A stretch of DNA of 64,000 nucleotides from the NCBI GenBank assembly GCA_030220185.1, contig JASPKZ010007430.1, positions 761,001 through 825,000 on the forward strand, read 5' to 3'. The notes under the pieces were generated by a model. The model did no database searches. It worked only from the letters and a program-made list of their open reading frames with translations, and was not told the origin of the DNA. The translations under genes were made by a program, and so were the position numbers. Source of the stretch: Diploptera punctata (Eukaryota > Arthropoda > Insecta > Blattodea > Blaberidae). Positions 53,156 to 64,000 of the stretch are shown here, in pieces (within the stretch, counting starts at the first letter, position 1; the number at the start of each line of letters is the position of its first letter).

Positions 53156-53395
53156 AATTTTCTCTTAAGTCTCGTAGATTGCGATGGACAGGACATGAGG
53201 CACGAATGGGGAATGAAAGAGGGGCATGAAAAACCAGAGGGAAAACGCCCAATATTTAATTCAATAATGATGTGAGAGAATAACATAACCATGATTAGGT
53301 AAGTAGATTATACAGGGGATGCTTGTAAACATTAGGTCAGGATAGGGATGTATGGAGAGTTTATGTCCGCGCGGCCAAATTGCCAGTGAGTTAGT
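53156..53395 (+). pseudogene. LINE 3' end, right half of a head-to-head pair
   Basis: LRSRRLRWTGHEARMGNER-like residues, PEGKRP, then after a break GYTGDACK-like and ending with GCGCGGCCA and GCCAGTGAGTTAGTTAG, the 3' end and tail. It abuts 52860-53155 with almost no spacer. Confidence 0.8.
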
Positions 53396-53399
53396 TAGA

Positions 53400-54586
53400 C
53401 CACAGATATACATACGGAAGAGCAGGATTAAACTAAATCGATTCCTTTTATCCTAAGAAAATAGTTATTTAATTGACTTAGGGTAAAATTAATTTGGATT
53501 AAGTTTTCAGTTCTCCTAAGGTGTAATCTGTATCATTTTATAATAAAGATGTGGAAGGAACAGCCCATATATCAAAGTTTGTTTCTTGGATCACGTGACC
53601 ATTCCCTCCCGCAGACGAATGGCTTCTAGTGGGGCGATGATTGGACCATATTTCAAGTGGCGGGAAATATTACACCCCTGATGTTTTTGGTATGGAATGA
53701 GATTATAGTTAATTGAAAGAGAAACTGGAAGCTTCGTTACTTGACTCCCAGGGGGCAGTTTGACAGATACAAATGTAGTGTCCACATACTAAAATTACTT
53801 TGTGTGATTTGTGGGGGTCGAAACATTCTAAACAAATTGTATCGCTAGTATCAATACATGTCCACGTAGATAACATGAAATATAACAGCAAGTAGCTTCT
53901 ATCTCTTATTTACACAATTTATATTATCAAATTACATTTTATGAATTCACACATTTTTTAAAACTATAGAGCGCGAAAGGGTAATATAAGTGCAAATTTT
54001 TAATTATGTATTTTTTTGTGGTAAGAAAAAGTAGTTGTAGTCTTTGCGTAACAAATGTACGGATTTCAAAAAATAAGTTATGCTGAAATATATTACTTAA
54101 TAATTTTGGCGAGTATTGGTCTAATTTTCAAACAGTACATAGTAAACGTGAAATCTGACAACATCTTAATTTTAGTACTTTTCAATAAAATGCATAATGC
54201 GTTCATAGAAATGATTTAATAATATTATTAACTCCTAACTTCACAATGTATATTTTAAGATACATTTATTTATTATTATTGTTTATAAAACAATAAAAAT
54301 ATTATAAATTACATAAGTTTGAGTCAAATTACGTAATAATGTAACCTAGAACAATAACTTTTTATATGATGATGTTTTCTTTGCGGTCCGAAACATTTGG
54401 ATAACTGGCACGATAAATTGTTTTGCCAATATAAGGGTTAAAAGTTATTTAATTCCATCTCTATTAACTCGATTTGAACTGAAATAGACAATGGAATCGA
54501 AAGAAAAAAATGTTCCATTTCAGATCTCTAATTAATTTCTGCGCAAAACATTTTTCTGATAAAACCATAGATGTATGACCCAAAAA
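53400..54586. other. 1.2-kb gap
   Basis: A minus frame 53709-53891 contains TICLECFDPHKSHKVILVC, with a Cys/His arrangement that could be part of a zinc finger, but I cannot assign it. The rest is AT-rich. Confidence 0.35.
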
Positions 54587-54587
54587 G

Positions 54588-54616
<29 letters not shown>
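54587..54616. repeat. (AT)n microsatellite
   Basis: About 14 AT units, adjoining the Helitron at 54655. Confidence 0.95.
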
Positions 54617-54624
<8 letters not shown>

Positions 54625-54654
54625 AAGAAAAATAAATGTCTGGACGGGATAATA

Positions 54655-55739
54655 TCTTAATATATAAAAATTACGTGTCACGTTGTTTGTCCGCGATGGA
54701 ATACTAAACTACTGAACCGATTTAATAAAATTTTGCACACTGTATGCTGTTTGATCCAACTTGAGACCTACGGTTGTTTATAACTAAATGTATAGTAGCA
54801 TTATTTTTTTATTGCAAATTATTTGTTTATTATTTAACAAAGAGTTATAATTATCTGTGAGTTCCATACGATTCTAACAGATGATGGTGTAAGGTAATTG
54901 GTTTATTATTTAACCAGGTGGCTGTGCTTTTTGTTGCAACCACGCGAATTTCAATTGAATTACAAATATTGATTATTTCATAATTTAAGTGTGTTTGTGT
55001 TTATTTTATTTTCAATATATTGATAATAATATTAATTTCGTGTGTAAGTATTAGTTTTAAGTAATCTGGCTGAAAGACAGCAACTTAATTTAAATTTAAC
55101 TGGACCGAGAAGGGACATTGAACAATATGGCGAATCAGTTCTAGAGACCATGAATGATAAGATATCAAGTGAATTTCCGCAAATTGGTATAGGCCTATGT
55201 GACATAAATCTTACATTTAAGAAGAATGTCAATTAAAAACATATGAAGGTCCTAAGGAACGGAATAACAGAACTGTAAGTAAGTCTGTTAGTTATAATAA
55301 TATGCCTAATATTACAGAAACAATCTCCATGCCTCAATTAAATGAAAAACAAGATGACTATAATATATCACAAGATGATATTACTATACAGAGACTTCTT
55401 GATGATGATGAGAATCCAAACTGCCAACAAGTTCGTAGAAAAAAACGAAAGTATAATGAAATCAGCAAGCCTCCTCAAAATATTCCATCAATAAATGTAT
55501 ATAATCCTTATGATACACTTATGGATGATACTGAGAATGCAGACAACATAAATTCATCTCAATCAACAAAACCACTTCCACATAAACCACCACCCATATT
55601 TATACCGGGTGTATTTAACGTACCAGAACTGAAAAAAAATGTGTAAAACAAATCAATTTCTGATTTAGATTTCTCACTTAGTTTACTACAACATAATTTA
55701 ACGTATACCTTAGCCACAACAACGCGTGGCCGGGACTTA
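54655..55739 (+). mobile_element. Helitron-like element with ORF1-like frame
   Basis: Begins TCTTAATATATAAAAATTAC, then GTGTCACGTTGTTTGTCCGC, and ends CAACGCGTGGCCGGGACTTA, where the CTAG terminus has been overwritten by the next element. Its ends match 59996-60495, which lacks about 620 bp from the middle. The middle holds a frame resembling a retrotransposon ORF1. Confidence 0.7.
55079..55646 (+). pseudogene. Gag/ORF1-like N-terminal region
   Basis: LTGPRRDIEQYGESVLETMN, then IGIGLCDINLTF, a frameshift near 55235, then KTYEGPKERNNRTVSKSVSY joined to the frame 55302-55646 (MPNITETISMPQLNEKQDDY). Near the end KPPPIFIPGVFNVPELKKNV matches the PPPI.(I/V).GV..... motif that starts the pre-C2HC domain of jockey/X-type ORF1 nucleic-acid binding proteins. 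A TAA follows, so the zinc knuckles are missing. A basic stretch RRKKRKYNE lies at about 55433-55460. Confidence 0.55.
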
Positions 55740-55782
<43 letters not shown>

Positions 55783-55950
55783 AAGTCGGATTAGTTACAC
55801 TATTTATAACTCAATAACGGCTGGACCGATTTTTATGATCATTGATTTGTTGGATTTGTTTCCGCCCCGAATAGCAGATAACTATTAAAACATCGGAAAA
55901 ATTAACGTAAAAATATTTAAAGGCGATACGACGTTCGCCGGGCCAGCTAG
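55740..55950 (+). mobile_element. Short Helitron, 211 bp
   Basis: Starts TC followed by (TA)n, then AAAACAAAGTCGGATTAGTT, ACTCAATAACGGCTGGACCG, and ends CGACGTTCGCCGGGCCAG then CTAG|T. Non-coding. It directly follows the previous Helitron. (AT)n at 55952-55979 follows. Confidence 0.7.
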
Positions 55951-55979
<29 letters not shown>

Positions 55980-55983
<4 letters not shown>

Positions 55984-56300
55984 TACTACAAGGAATTCAC
56001 ACTTAAACCCTATGAAACTGATATTATTTCCCCCGTGTAAACTGATATCGAAGCCAATAATTAGATTTGGACGTGAAACTAGAATTCATGGAACTAAAGA
56101 TAAAAAGTAATCTGAAGTTGCGAGATCTTTGGCTGGTACCTACAAGAGAGAAAATATCAAGAGGCAGAAAATGGAAATGATGGAATGAAGGTACATGAGG
56201 AATGTTGCCTAATTTGTGAAAACTAGTAGAAGAAGACATGAAATTATAACTGATTTAAGCTTTAAAGTTAAATATTGTTGATTAAAAATTATTTAATTTA
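55980..56300. other. Short gap
   Basis: A minus frame 56024-56239 without recognisable motif. Confidence 0.35.
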
Positions 56301-56304
56301 AAGA

Positions 56305-56460
56305 TCGCTACGGCTCGGTGTAGTATCGTTGCCTCGTACGTAACGGGGACGAATTCGATCCCCAGTCGGGACAAATTTTCTGGGTGACGTTTAATAGAAT
56401 TTTTTTTCTCACCCGAAAGACAAATATTGATTATCTTTAATGCCGAACACCATCTCGGAA
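56305..56460 (+). mobile_element. tRNA-derived SINE, family B, partial
   Basis: Head GATCGCTACGGCTCGGTGTA, B box AATTCGATCCCCAG, body TTTTCTGGGTGACGTTTAAT, CTCACCCGAAAGACAAATAT. It breaks off at GAACACCATCTCGG and is followed by the hAT element. Confidence 0.75.
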
Positions 56461-56470
56461 TTATAATTAC

Positions 56471-57373
56471 TAGGGCCCGGATGTTTATGGCCTTAAAATG
56501 TTTTAAAAATACCTATATATTCCCTTAAAATTCTCTTAAAATGACCTAAAAGTGTAAAAAAATGACCTAATGAAAATTATAAATTTCATAATAATTAACT
56601 AATTAATAACATAGTGCAACAAGTCGCAAGGTCACAAAAACTTTTTTCGAAAATGTAGGCGCTCCTCATGTATTTCGACAATTTGTTTTAACAGAAATCG
56701 AGACACTTTTCTTTTGTTCACATTTTTAAGAGCCCGCAAAGTTTCTCTCGCCCGATATGTCGATGTACTGTGAAACGTTTATCTGCAGCGACTTTAATTT
56801 CGCACACCTTGCAAAATAATACACTCCTTCAGTAGAAAATACTTGTTCACCGAATTATGTTATATACTGTCATAAACGTATAGCACTAGGCACTTTTTGT
56901 TTTTGTATTTTGCACTGCACTAAAATCAACACAACCATACAGAAACGATACTCTGGTGAGACAAACGGAAATATTACAAATCGAATGATTCCTGCATTGA
57001 AGGGGAAGTCCCGAATCAATCAACGTGGAAGCAGAGCACAGTGGTTTCACGTTATATTGAGGCAAGTATTGTTATTTCTCACTGACTTGCCTGAGCACAA
57101 AAAACAGGATAGCAAAAAATACATAAAAATGAACTTTTAACCAGAGATTATTTAAAAACTGACGTATAAAAGTACGAAACATAAATAAAATAGCCTGAAA
57201 TAAATAAAACTTGTAAATTGACTTTATTAGAAAAAGTGGAAAAAATGCATTTTAATGATCTATAAAAACCTCATATATCTAACATGTTTATTGCACAATG
57301 CACTTAATTATTTATCTGCATCGTCTTTGACAAATCATAAAAAATATGGCATTTCATCAACATCCGGGCCCTA
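56471..57373 (-). mobile_element. hAT element, deletion derivative
   Basis: Inverted ends TAGGGCCCGGATGTTTATGG and, from the right, TAGGGCCCGGATGTTGATGA. Flanks ATAATTAC (56463-56470) and ATAATCAC (57374-57381) form an 8-bp duplication with one mismatch. On the minus strand near 56745-56826 the sequence reads LFCKVCEIKVAADKRFTVHR then HIGREKL, a BED-type finger with C-x2-C and H-x-H. No catalytic region. Confidence 0.85.
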
Positions 57374-57666
57374 ATAATCACCCATTGCATATTCTTGCAA
57401 ATACACAATAGAAACACAGTCTAATGATTATGCCTAGAGATATAATATTTTAAAACGACCATCGGGACTAACTATAAACGGTAGATCTCAACATGCATGG
57501 TTGCAGGAAATAGAAGAAACAATCGTTATTACAAGAGGAGGAATTGGAAGATAGAAAAGTTGAATGAAATCATTGTGCACATTTATCGCAGGAATGTGTT
57601 TATGAACATGATTAAGTATACACACAAGCCACGCACCCACCCACCCACCCGCACGCGCACACACGC

Positions 57667-59289
<1,623 letters not shown>

Positions 59290-59960
59290 AATAACAGACA
59301 ACATACATCCATTTGATAATATAATAAATATAGAACAATTGAATTAATTTAAGTATTTGGGAACAATAGTAAACAACACAAATTCGATTGAAGATGAAAT
59401 AAAAAATCGAACAGTACTTGGTAACAAAGCTTTGAGGCAAATTTACCATTACTTAAGAATAAACTAATCTCTAAAAATTCCAAACTTGAACTATACTTTA
59501 CAGTTGTAAGACCAGTTGTAACCTATTCTAGTGAAACTTGGACACTTAAAGAAGCGGAAAAGCAAAAGCTTTTAGTCTTTGAAAAGAAAGTAATAAGAAA
59601 AATCTTTGGAGCAATAAGGAATCAGGACGGATCATAGAGAATTCGAACAAATAAATAAATAAATAAATAGAATTATCAAAAACAGAAATATATTCAACTT
59701 CATTAAAACACAAAGAATAAGCTGGATTGGACACATACCGGTGTATAGAAGTGGATGATGAAAGGCCGGTATAAAAAATATACAAATTGAAGTCATTATT
59801 CTCTAAATATATTGGACTCAAGAAAAAAAAAAAGATGGGAAGATAATGTAAATTATATAAAATTGACGAAGGTAAAAAATTGGAACAAATGTGTCCAGGA
59901 TAGGAAAGTGTGGAAAGAACTCGTTGAGAAGACCAAAGCATTCTCCAACTGAAGCTGTAG
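59290..59960 (+). pseudogene. LINE ORF2 C-terminal region
   Basis: FKYLGTIVNNTNSIEDEIKN, RTVLGNKALRQIYHYL, then LELYFTVVRPVVTYSSETWT, LKEAEKQKLLVFEKKVIRKI FG. A TAG follows; thereafter broken frames give SWIGHIPV, KRWEDNVNYI and RKVWKELVEKTKAFSN. This covers the YLG to C-terminal part of ORF2 in one nearly continuous stretch. (AAAT)n at 59650 is a small expansion inside. Confidence 0.85.
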
Positions 59961-59995
59961 CGTCTTATTAAGAATAAGATATATATGTATATATA

Positions 59996-60494
59996 TCTTA
60001 ATATATAAAAATTTCGTGTCACGTTGTTTGTCCGCGATGGAATCCTAAACTACTTAACCGATTTTAATAAAAATTTGCACACTGTGTGCAGTTTGATCCA
60101 ACTTGCGACTTAGGGTAGTTTATAACTAAATTTATAAACACATTATTTTTTATTGCATTTTATTTGTTTATTATTTAAGAAAGAGTTATAATTATCTGTG
60201 AGTACCATACGATTCTAACAGATGGCGGTGTAAGGTAATTTGGTAAGGTAATTGGTTTATTATTTAACAAAGAGAGATGAAGATGGCTGTGCTTTTTATT
60301 GCAACCGCGAATTTCAATTGAATTACAAATATTGATAATTTCATAATTTAAGTGTGTTCAGTGTTTATTTTATTTTCAATATTATTAATTTTGTGTGTAA
60401 GTATTAGTTTTAAGTAATCTGGCTGAAAGACAGCAACTTAATTAAAATTTTTAACGTATATCTTAGCCACAGCAACGCATGGCCGGGGCTTCTA

Positions 60495-60495
<1 letters not shown>
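59996..60495 (+). mobile_element. Helitron-like element, internally deleted copy
   Basis: Begins TCTTAATATATAAAAATTTC and ends GCAACGCATGGCCGGGGCTT then CTAG|T. Matches 54655-55739 at both ends and lacks the ORF1-like region. The junction CAACTTAATTAAAATTTTTA coincides with short AATTTAAC-like matches at both sides in the longer copy. A perfect (AT)n follows. Confidence 0.8.
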
Positions 60496-60540
<45 letters not shown>

Positions 60541-60589
60541 ATGACAAAGCCTTTATATACAGAAACTAACACGAATAAAATTATATAAT

Positions 60590-60800
60590 CCTGCCGGAGT
60601 CGATGGATTTATCAGGACGAATCCTGAGTATGGTATTCTTTCGGAAGGGAACTAAACCCGTGATTCCACACCGTAGATTTATGGTACATAAAATAACCTA
60701 AATCCTGAAAAAAATACCTCTGGGTAAACTTTGTTGGCTCTTTCACGCCCAGATTTGAAGTGCTGCCCTAATGACCCAAGTTGTTAAAGATCCACGGTTA
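60590..60800 (+). mobile_element. SINE family D, copy 2 (head truncated)
   Basis: TTCTTTCGGAAGGGAACTAA, AAATAACCTAAATCCTGAAA, GGGTAAACTTTGTTGGCTCT, TTCACGCCCAGATTTGAAGT match 46400-46560. Confidence 0.8.
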
Positions 60801-60894
60801 AAAAATAACATTATATAACACAGTGAGGCCTGTGAAGCATGAACTCTAAAAAGTATGATAAGAATAGGATAACAGGTGATGAAAGTTAAAAATT

Positions 60895-61060
60895 AAAATA
60901 TGCCTGTTGGTAGGTGCCGTCGTCCTCAACTTTGTTAAAATATTGTATATAAAATTAATTGGAGCGCTTTCGGAAGTTATCTTCCATCTTCGGCAGGTTG
61001 AGCTTCCGCTACTCGTTGTTGATGTGTACGGTGATGTATACTCCACCTGTTTGTAGCAGG
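60895..61060 (-). mobile_element. Possible Penelope-like terminal fragment
   Basis: The complement reads AACCTGCCGAAGATGGAAGA, then ACTTCCGAAAGCGCTCCAAT. The pattern 'gaagatg...a-aa-cg..gc' is typical of non-coding ends of Penelope-like elements and recurs at 63835-63865. No coding. Confidence 0.4.
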
Positions 61061-61364
61061 AATTTTACTAGTATTAAGGATAAGAGATAGTGAAATGAAC
61101 TGCAAGCTTCAGGAAATACTCGTATGATCGAAAAAAAAAACTAATGAATATGATCCTATATTGGATCATCTAAATGTGGAACTACATTAATGATTATCAT
61201 TGAGATTGGCAGGAACATTATACACATGTCTAAAACAAGGATTCCTGCAGCATAATAGGGTATCAACCACATGGCAAGAAATCATTGGGTCGTCCGAGGA
61301 AGTGATGGCTCGAGAACACTAGCGGTTCTTTCACACTATAAAATATTAGCTCTCCCTCTCTCTC

Positions 61365-61640
61365 ATCCATTCACCTATCATTAGCAGCAGCACTACAGCC
61401 CGATTCGAGCCTCGGCTTCCCTCAGAACCCACTTTTAGATATCTCTAACAACCAACCACAATCCCTCGATTCTCAGCTTCCTCAGATCCTCCAAAATTCC
61501 ATCTATGTCTCGGTCGTCCCACATCCCTTTTTCCTTCAAATTTACATTCCATGATTTACTTGAGTATCTCATGTTCAGTTATCCTTTATACGTGCCCTGT
61601 CCATCGCAAAATTGAAACTTTAATTAATGTAACCACGTTG
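61365..61640 (-). pseudogene. LINE ORF2 C terminus
   Basis: LRWTGHVYRITEHEILK, then MECKFEGKRDVGRPRHRW, and after a frameshift DRDIDGILEDLRKLRIEGLW and LREAEARIGL. The GRPR.RW and final EA.A..GL are the standard ORF2 end. Confidence 0.8.
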
Positions 61641-62094
61641 ATAGAGTTCGAGTTACATATTATATGCCATACTCCCTTGTAGTGTATGATGTCATCATTT
61701 TTCTTAATATCTTCTTTTCAAATGAACTCAGTCTTGACGGAGACCTTAAAAAAACTGTACATACCTCGTATATTATGTATTTTTAGATTCTTAAATTATT
61801 CCGTCTCTATTGATTTATAAACAATTTGTGAAAATCGCCTTATTCTTACAGTTTTCTCAGAAACTGCTAGAGGTAGGACTATGCATTTTGTAGGGCTAGT
61901 TATTGAGTATATAAGTAAGCTGCTGTAGAAAATTCAGTAAAACAGTCCTTCAAAAACATAATTATATCCACCAGGCTAAAAAATCTATTCTATTCTATAT
62001 CAGTAATTTATATGAAAATAAATATGTAATTTTTATAATTTTTTATATCCAACGCCCGAGGTTACCATTTCCACATTTTTGATGTTCTCTTCTG
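61641..62094. other. Gap; small piece of the unclassified repeat
   Basis: 61850-61925 (CAGTTTTCTCAGAAACTGCTAGAGG, ACTATGCATTTTGTAGGG) resembles part of 63630-63690. Otherwise nothing. Confidence 0.4.
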
Positions 62095-62430
62095 GCATTG
62101 GCGTAAGTGTAACCAACTTCTGAGGTTGAGGCGCCTGAAAGGCGGGGTTACGCTTTCCCCAATGATATGATGGGCTATGACGATGATAGTGGTGCGCCAG
62201 GAGAATCCTTAATCCTAAACTTAATCTAAGGCGAATGAATGGTGATGATTATGATGGCCATATGATATTCGGGGACCGTTTGGGCCTTAAATGTTCCTCA
62301 TATTTGTCTTACAGGCTAGGAAAACCCCGAGAAAACCTCACCAATAAACTTGTCCCGACCGGAATCGAACCCATGCTCGCTACGTGACAAGGCAGCACGC
62401 TACCTCGAGACCACAGTGGTGGACATTTTC
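62095..62430 (-). mobile_element. tRNA-derived SINE, family B, full-length inverted copy
   Basis: From GCATTGGCGTAAGTGTAACC through GTGGTGCGCCAGGAGAATCC, GATATTCGGGGACCGTTTGG, CCTCATATTTGTCTTACAGG to GGAATCGAACCCATGCTCGC and GGCAGCACGCTACCTCGAGA (head). Confidence 0.88.
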
Positions 62431-62718
62431 GAATATAAAATTCAATAATATTCTGTTTTCAAAATATTACAGGACAACAATAAAACTGCTAGTCTAGGTT
62501 TTAGTAGGCCCTACTTGTAGTTAAAATTTCACATTTTTATTTATTATGGAAGTTCAGAAAACTGTACATATCTGAATATATGACCGCTATGACCTAATTT
62601 ATATCATTTTAAAATTAACTCAGATTGAATGGATTAAGATTTCTAAAATGCAAGTAATTTTTTCTATCTAAATCATTATTAATGAATACAAATACTTGTA
62701 ATAATGTCAGGTATTGTA

Positions 62719-62891
62719 GCCTCACTATGATGGTTGTCCAGCGGCTCGCTTTGTTACCCCGCAGCTGCTGTATATAATTAAATACAAAGATGCGGACTAC
62801 CGCCACTATAATAATTCCGCATGTTAATCATTGCCAAGCATTGTCGCGCGGCACCCGCTTTTATATAAACGGACAACCATCATAGTGAGGC
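62719..62891. mobile_element. MITE, 173 bp, 21-bp perfect inverted ends
   Basis: GCCTCACTATGATGGTTGTC|C at the left and its exact complement at 62871-62891. Non-coding. I could not identify a target duplication. Confidence 0.7.
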
Positions 62892-62989
62892 GATAATAGG
62901 TGTAATTAGAATTGGATGTATATTTTTTATTATAGTTACTTTTACATCTCTTCACGACAAATAGAATTGAGTCTCATAATCATAATGTA

Positions 62990-63715
62990 TGGTGTACTGA
63001 ATAAGTCAAAAGTCCGACACGCAGGGAATGCGTAAACTAAGCGAATTCTTCAGGGGAAAAAATGTCCAATTTTGTTGGTTTACAGAAAATATATTTCTTT
63101 TGTTAAATTGGAGAAACCTAACTTATGATGCCAACTCATTAAAAAGTGTCTGAGTTACAGAGGAAAACAATTATGTATGACCGTAAGTTATTACGTATTT
63201 ACATACTATTGTATAATTTGACACCAATTCATTTTCCATTACTTTATTAAAAATATTAAATACATTAAACTAATGCATATAAGATACATTGCTGGCTTAA
63301 GGGATAATTGAATTGTATAGTATACTTTACTATGAACCAAACTTGGGCGGTTGCTAGAATCAATTTTTAATTTAGGGTCACAGGAAAACTCCCACTTCCA
63401 ATGGCCGGATATCGCTGATTTTTGGAGGACACCTTCCTCGATTGTTTTAATACCACATACTGAGTTTCGATGCGAAACATCGAAAACTACGACCTCTAGA
63501 ACGATTTTTAAATTTTCGTTTCAGGTGAACCACACCTAATAATCCGATTTTGCTGGTCAACGAACTCGACCTTACCTATTTATTAATTACTATATTCCAA
63601 GTTTGATTTCGATGAAAAAAAACTGCAACCGCTAGAGCGTTAATGGACATATATAGGCCTATGCATTTTGGTCATGGCAATTTTCTGTGTCTGCTAGATA
63701 GGATCGGTGAAGATG
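62990..63715 (+). repeat. Dispersed repeat, unclassified family, longest copy
   Basis: Phrases GCGTAAACTAAGCGAATTCT, GGCGGTTGCTAGAATCAATT, CACAGGAAAACTCCCACTTC, GATTTTTAAATTTTCGTTTC and GTCTGCTAGATAGGATCGGT are shared with 41790-42165 and 58180-58420. Within the copy several phrases recur (AAAACTGCAACCGCTAGAGC). Confidence 0.6.
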
Positions 63716-63739
63716 TGTAAACATTTTTCAGAAATGTAT

Positions 63740-64000
63740 AACTGTAGGCTTTCACGGCCGGCGTCTTGATCCCTATTAGGTTCGTTTTCCGGGCATATAG
63801 GCCGTGGTCCAGTCGTTCTTCTACTCGACGTTTCGTCTACTGCTGCGGTAGACATCTTCAGGAGATATTGCGTGCTCTCTGTGAACTCCTCAACAGTCGG
63901 CTGCAGACTGGCTGGTCGTTGGAAACTCCCTCCCTATAAATATAAATAGGGAGGGAGTTTCCAACGACCAGCCAGTCTGCAGCCGACTGTTGAGGAGTTC
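63740..64000. mobile_element. Penelope-like terminus with palindrome, cut by window edge
   Basis: TGTAGGCTTTCACGGCCGGC, TCTACTCGACGTTTCGTCTA and CTGCGGTAGACATCTTCAGG are typical of the non-coding ends of Penelope-like elements. 63883-64000 is a nearly perfect palindrome of 118 bp (arms GAACTCCTCAACAGTCGG... and complement) with centre CCTATAAATATAAATAGG. The arm reaches the last base of the window, so it probably continues. Confidence 0.55.

Noticed and set aside
53709..53891. Cys/His-rich minus frame as zinc-finger gene
   Set aside because: Too short, and no recognisable complete finger or terminal repeats around it.

Overview
The window looks like intergenic or intronic DNA from an insect nuclear genome. 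It is AT-rich, has no convincing host exon, rRNA or CRISPR array, and consists almost entirely of transposable elements of several classes nested in one another. The many LINE 3' fragments whose translations end in a WRAYVRAAMN-like sequence, together with several tRNA-derived SINE families, remind me of cockroach/termite (Blattodea) genomes. That assignment is an inference from memory. Family labels (SINE-A to SINE-E and so on) are local to this report.

Layout. 1-12.6 kb: a Tc1/mariner deletion copy cut by the window edge (1-756), a Penelope-like fragment between inverted arms (1916-2373), a broken Tc1 element (3201-4593), a mariner fragment (5437-5736), a 0.78-kb repeat (8160-8935), a small hAT with perfect 8-bp target duplication (9279-10055), and a nearly intact Tc1 transposase gene with two lesions (10150-11690). 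12.6-20.5 kb: LINE fragments, a Helitron end with tandem repeats, a MITE inside a LINE, and SINEs. 20.5-26.2 kb: two inverted copies of an unusual GC-rich modular element, one of them inside a Helitron. 26.6-34.3 kb: LINE reverse transcriptase fragments and a PIF/Harbinger-like element with a MADF fragment, itself inserted in a SINE. 35.1-38.9 kb: a 1.5-kb palindrome, and a third half-copy of its arm interrupted by a LINE that is itself interrupted by a tRNA-like sequence. 39-64 kb: more SINEs, LINE ends, a second copy of the first Tc1/mariner family, another mariner-like element with 70-bp inverted repeats, three Helitrons, a second hAT, microsatellites, and a Penelope-like palindrome at the right edge.

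No genes act together here as a pathway. The open frames I recognise are all transposase, helper-protein, endonuclease or reverse-transcriptase remnants, and nearly all are broken.

The most unusual content is the GC-rich element at 20587-21863 (+) and 24312-25720 (-). It is built of six or seven diverged modules of about 150-240 bp with no good coding frame. Each copy is flanked by a different perfect direct repeat of 14-15 bp, so it behaves as a mobile unit. The modules carry short hairpins whose stems differ between modules by paired, compensating changes. I do not recognise it as any described family.
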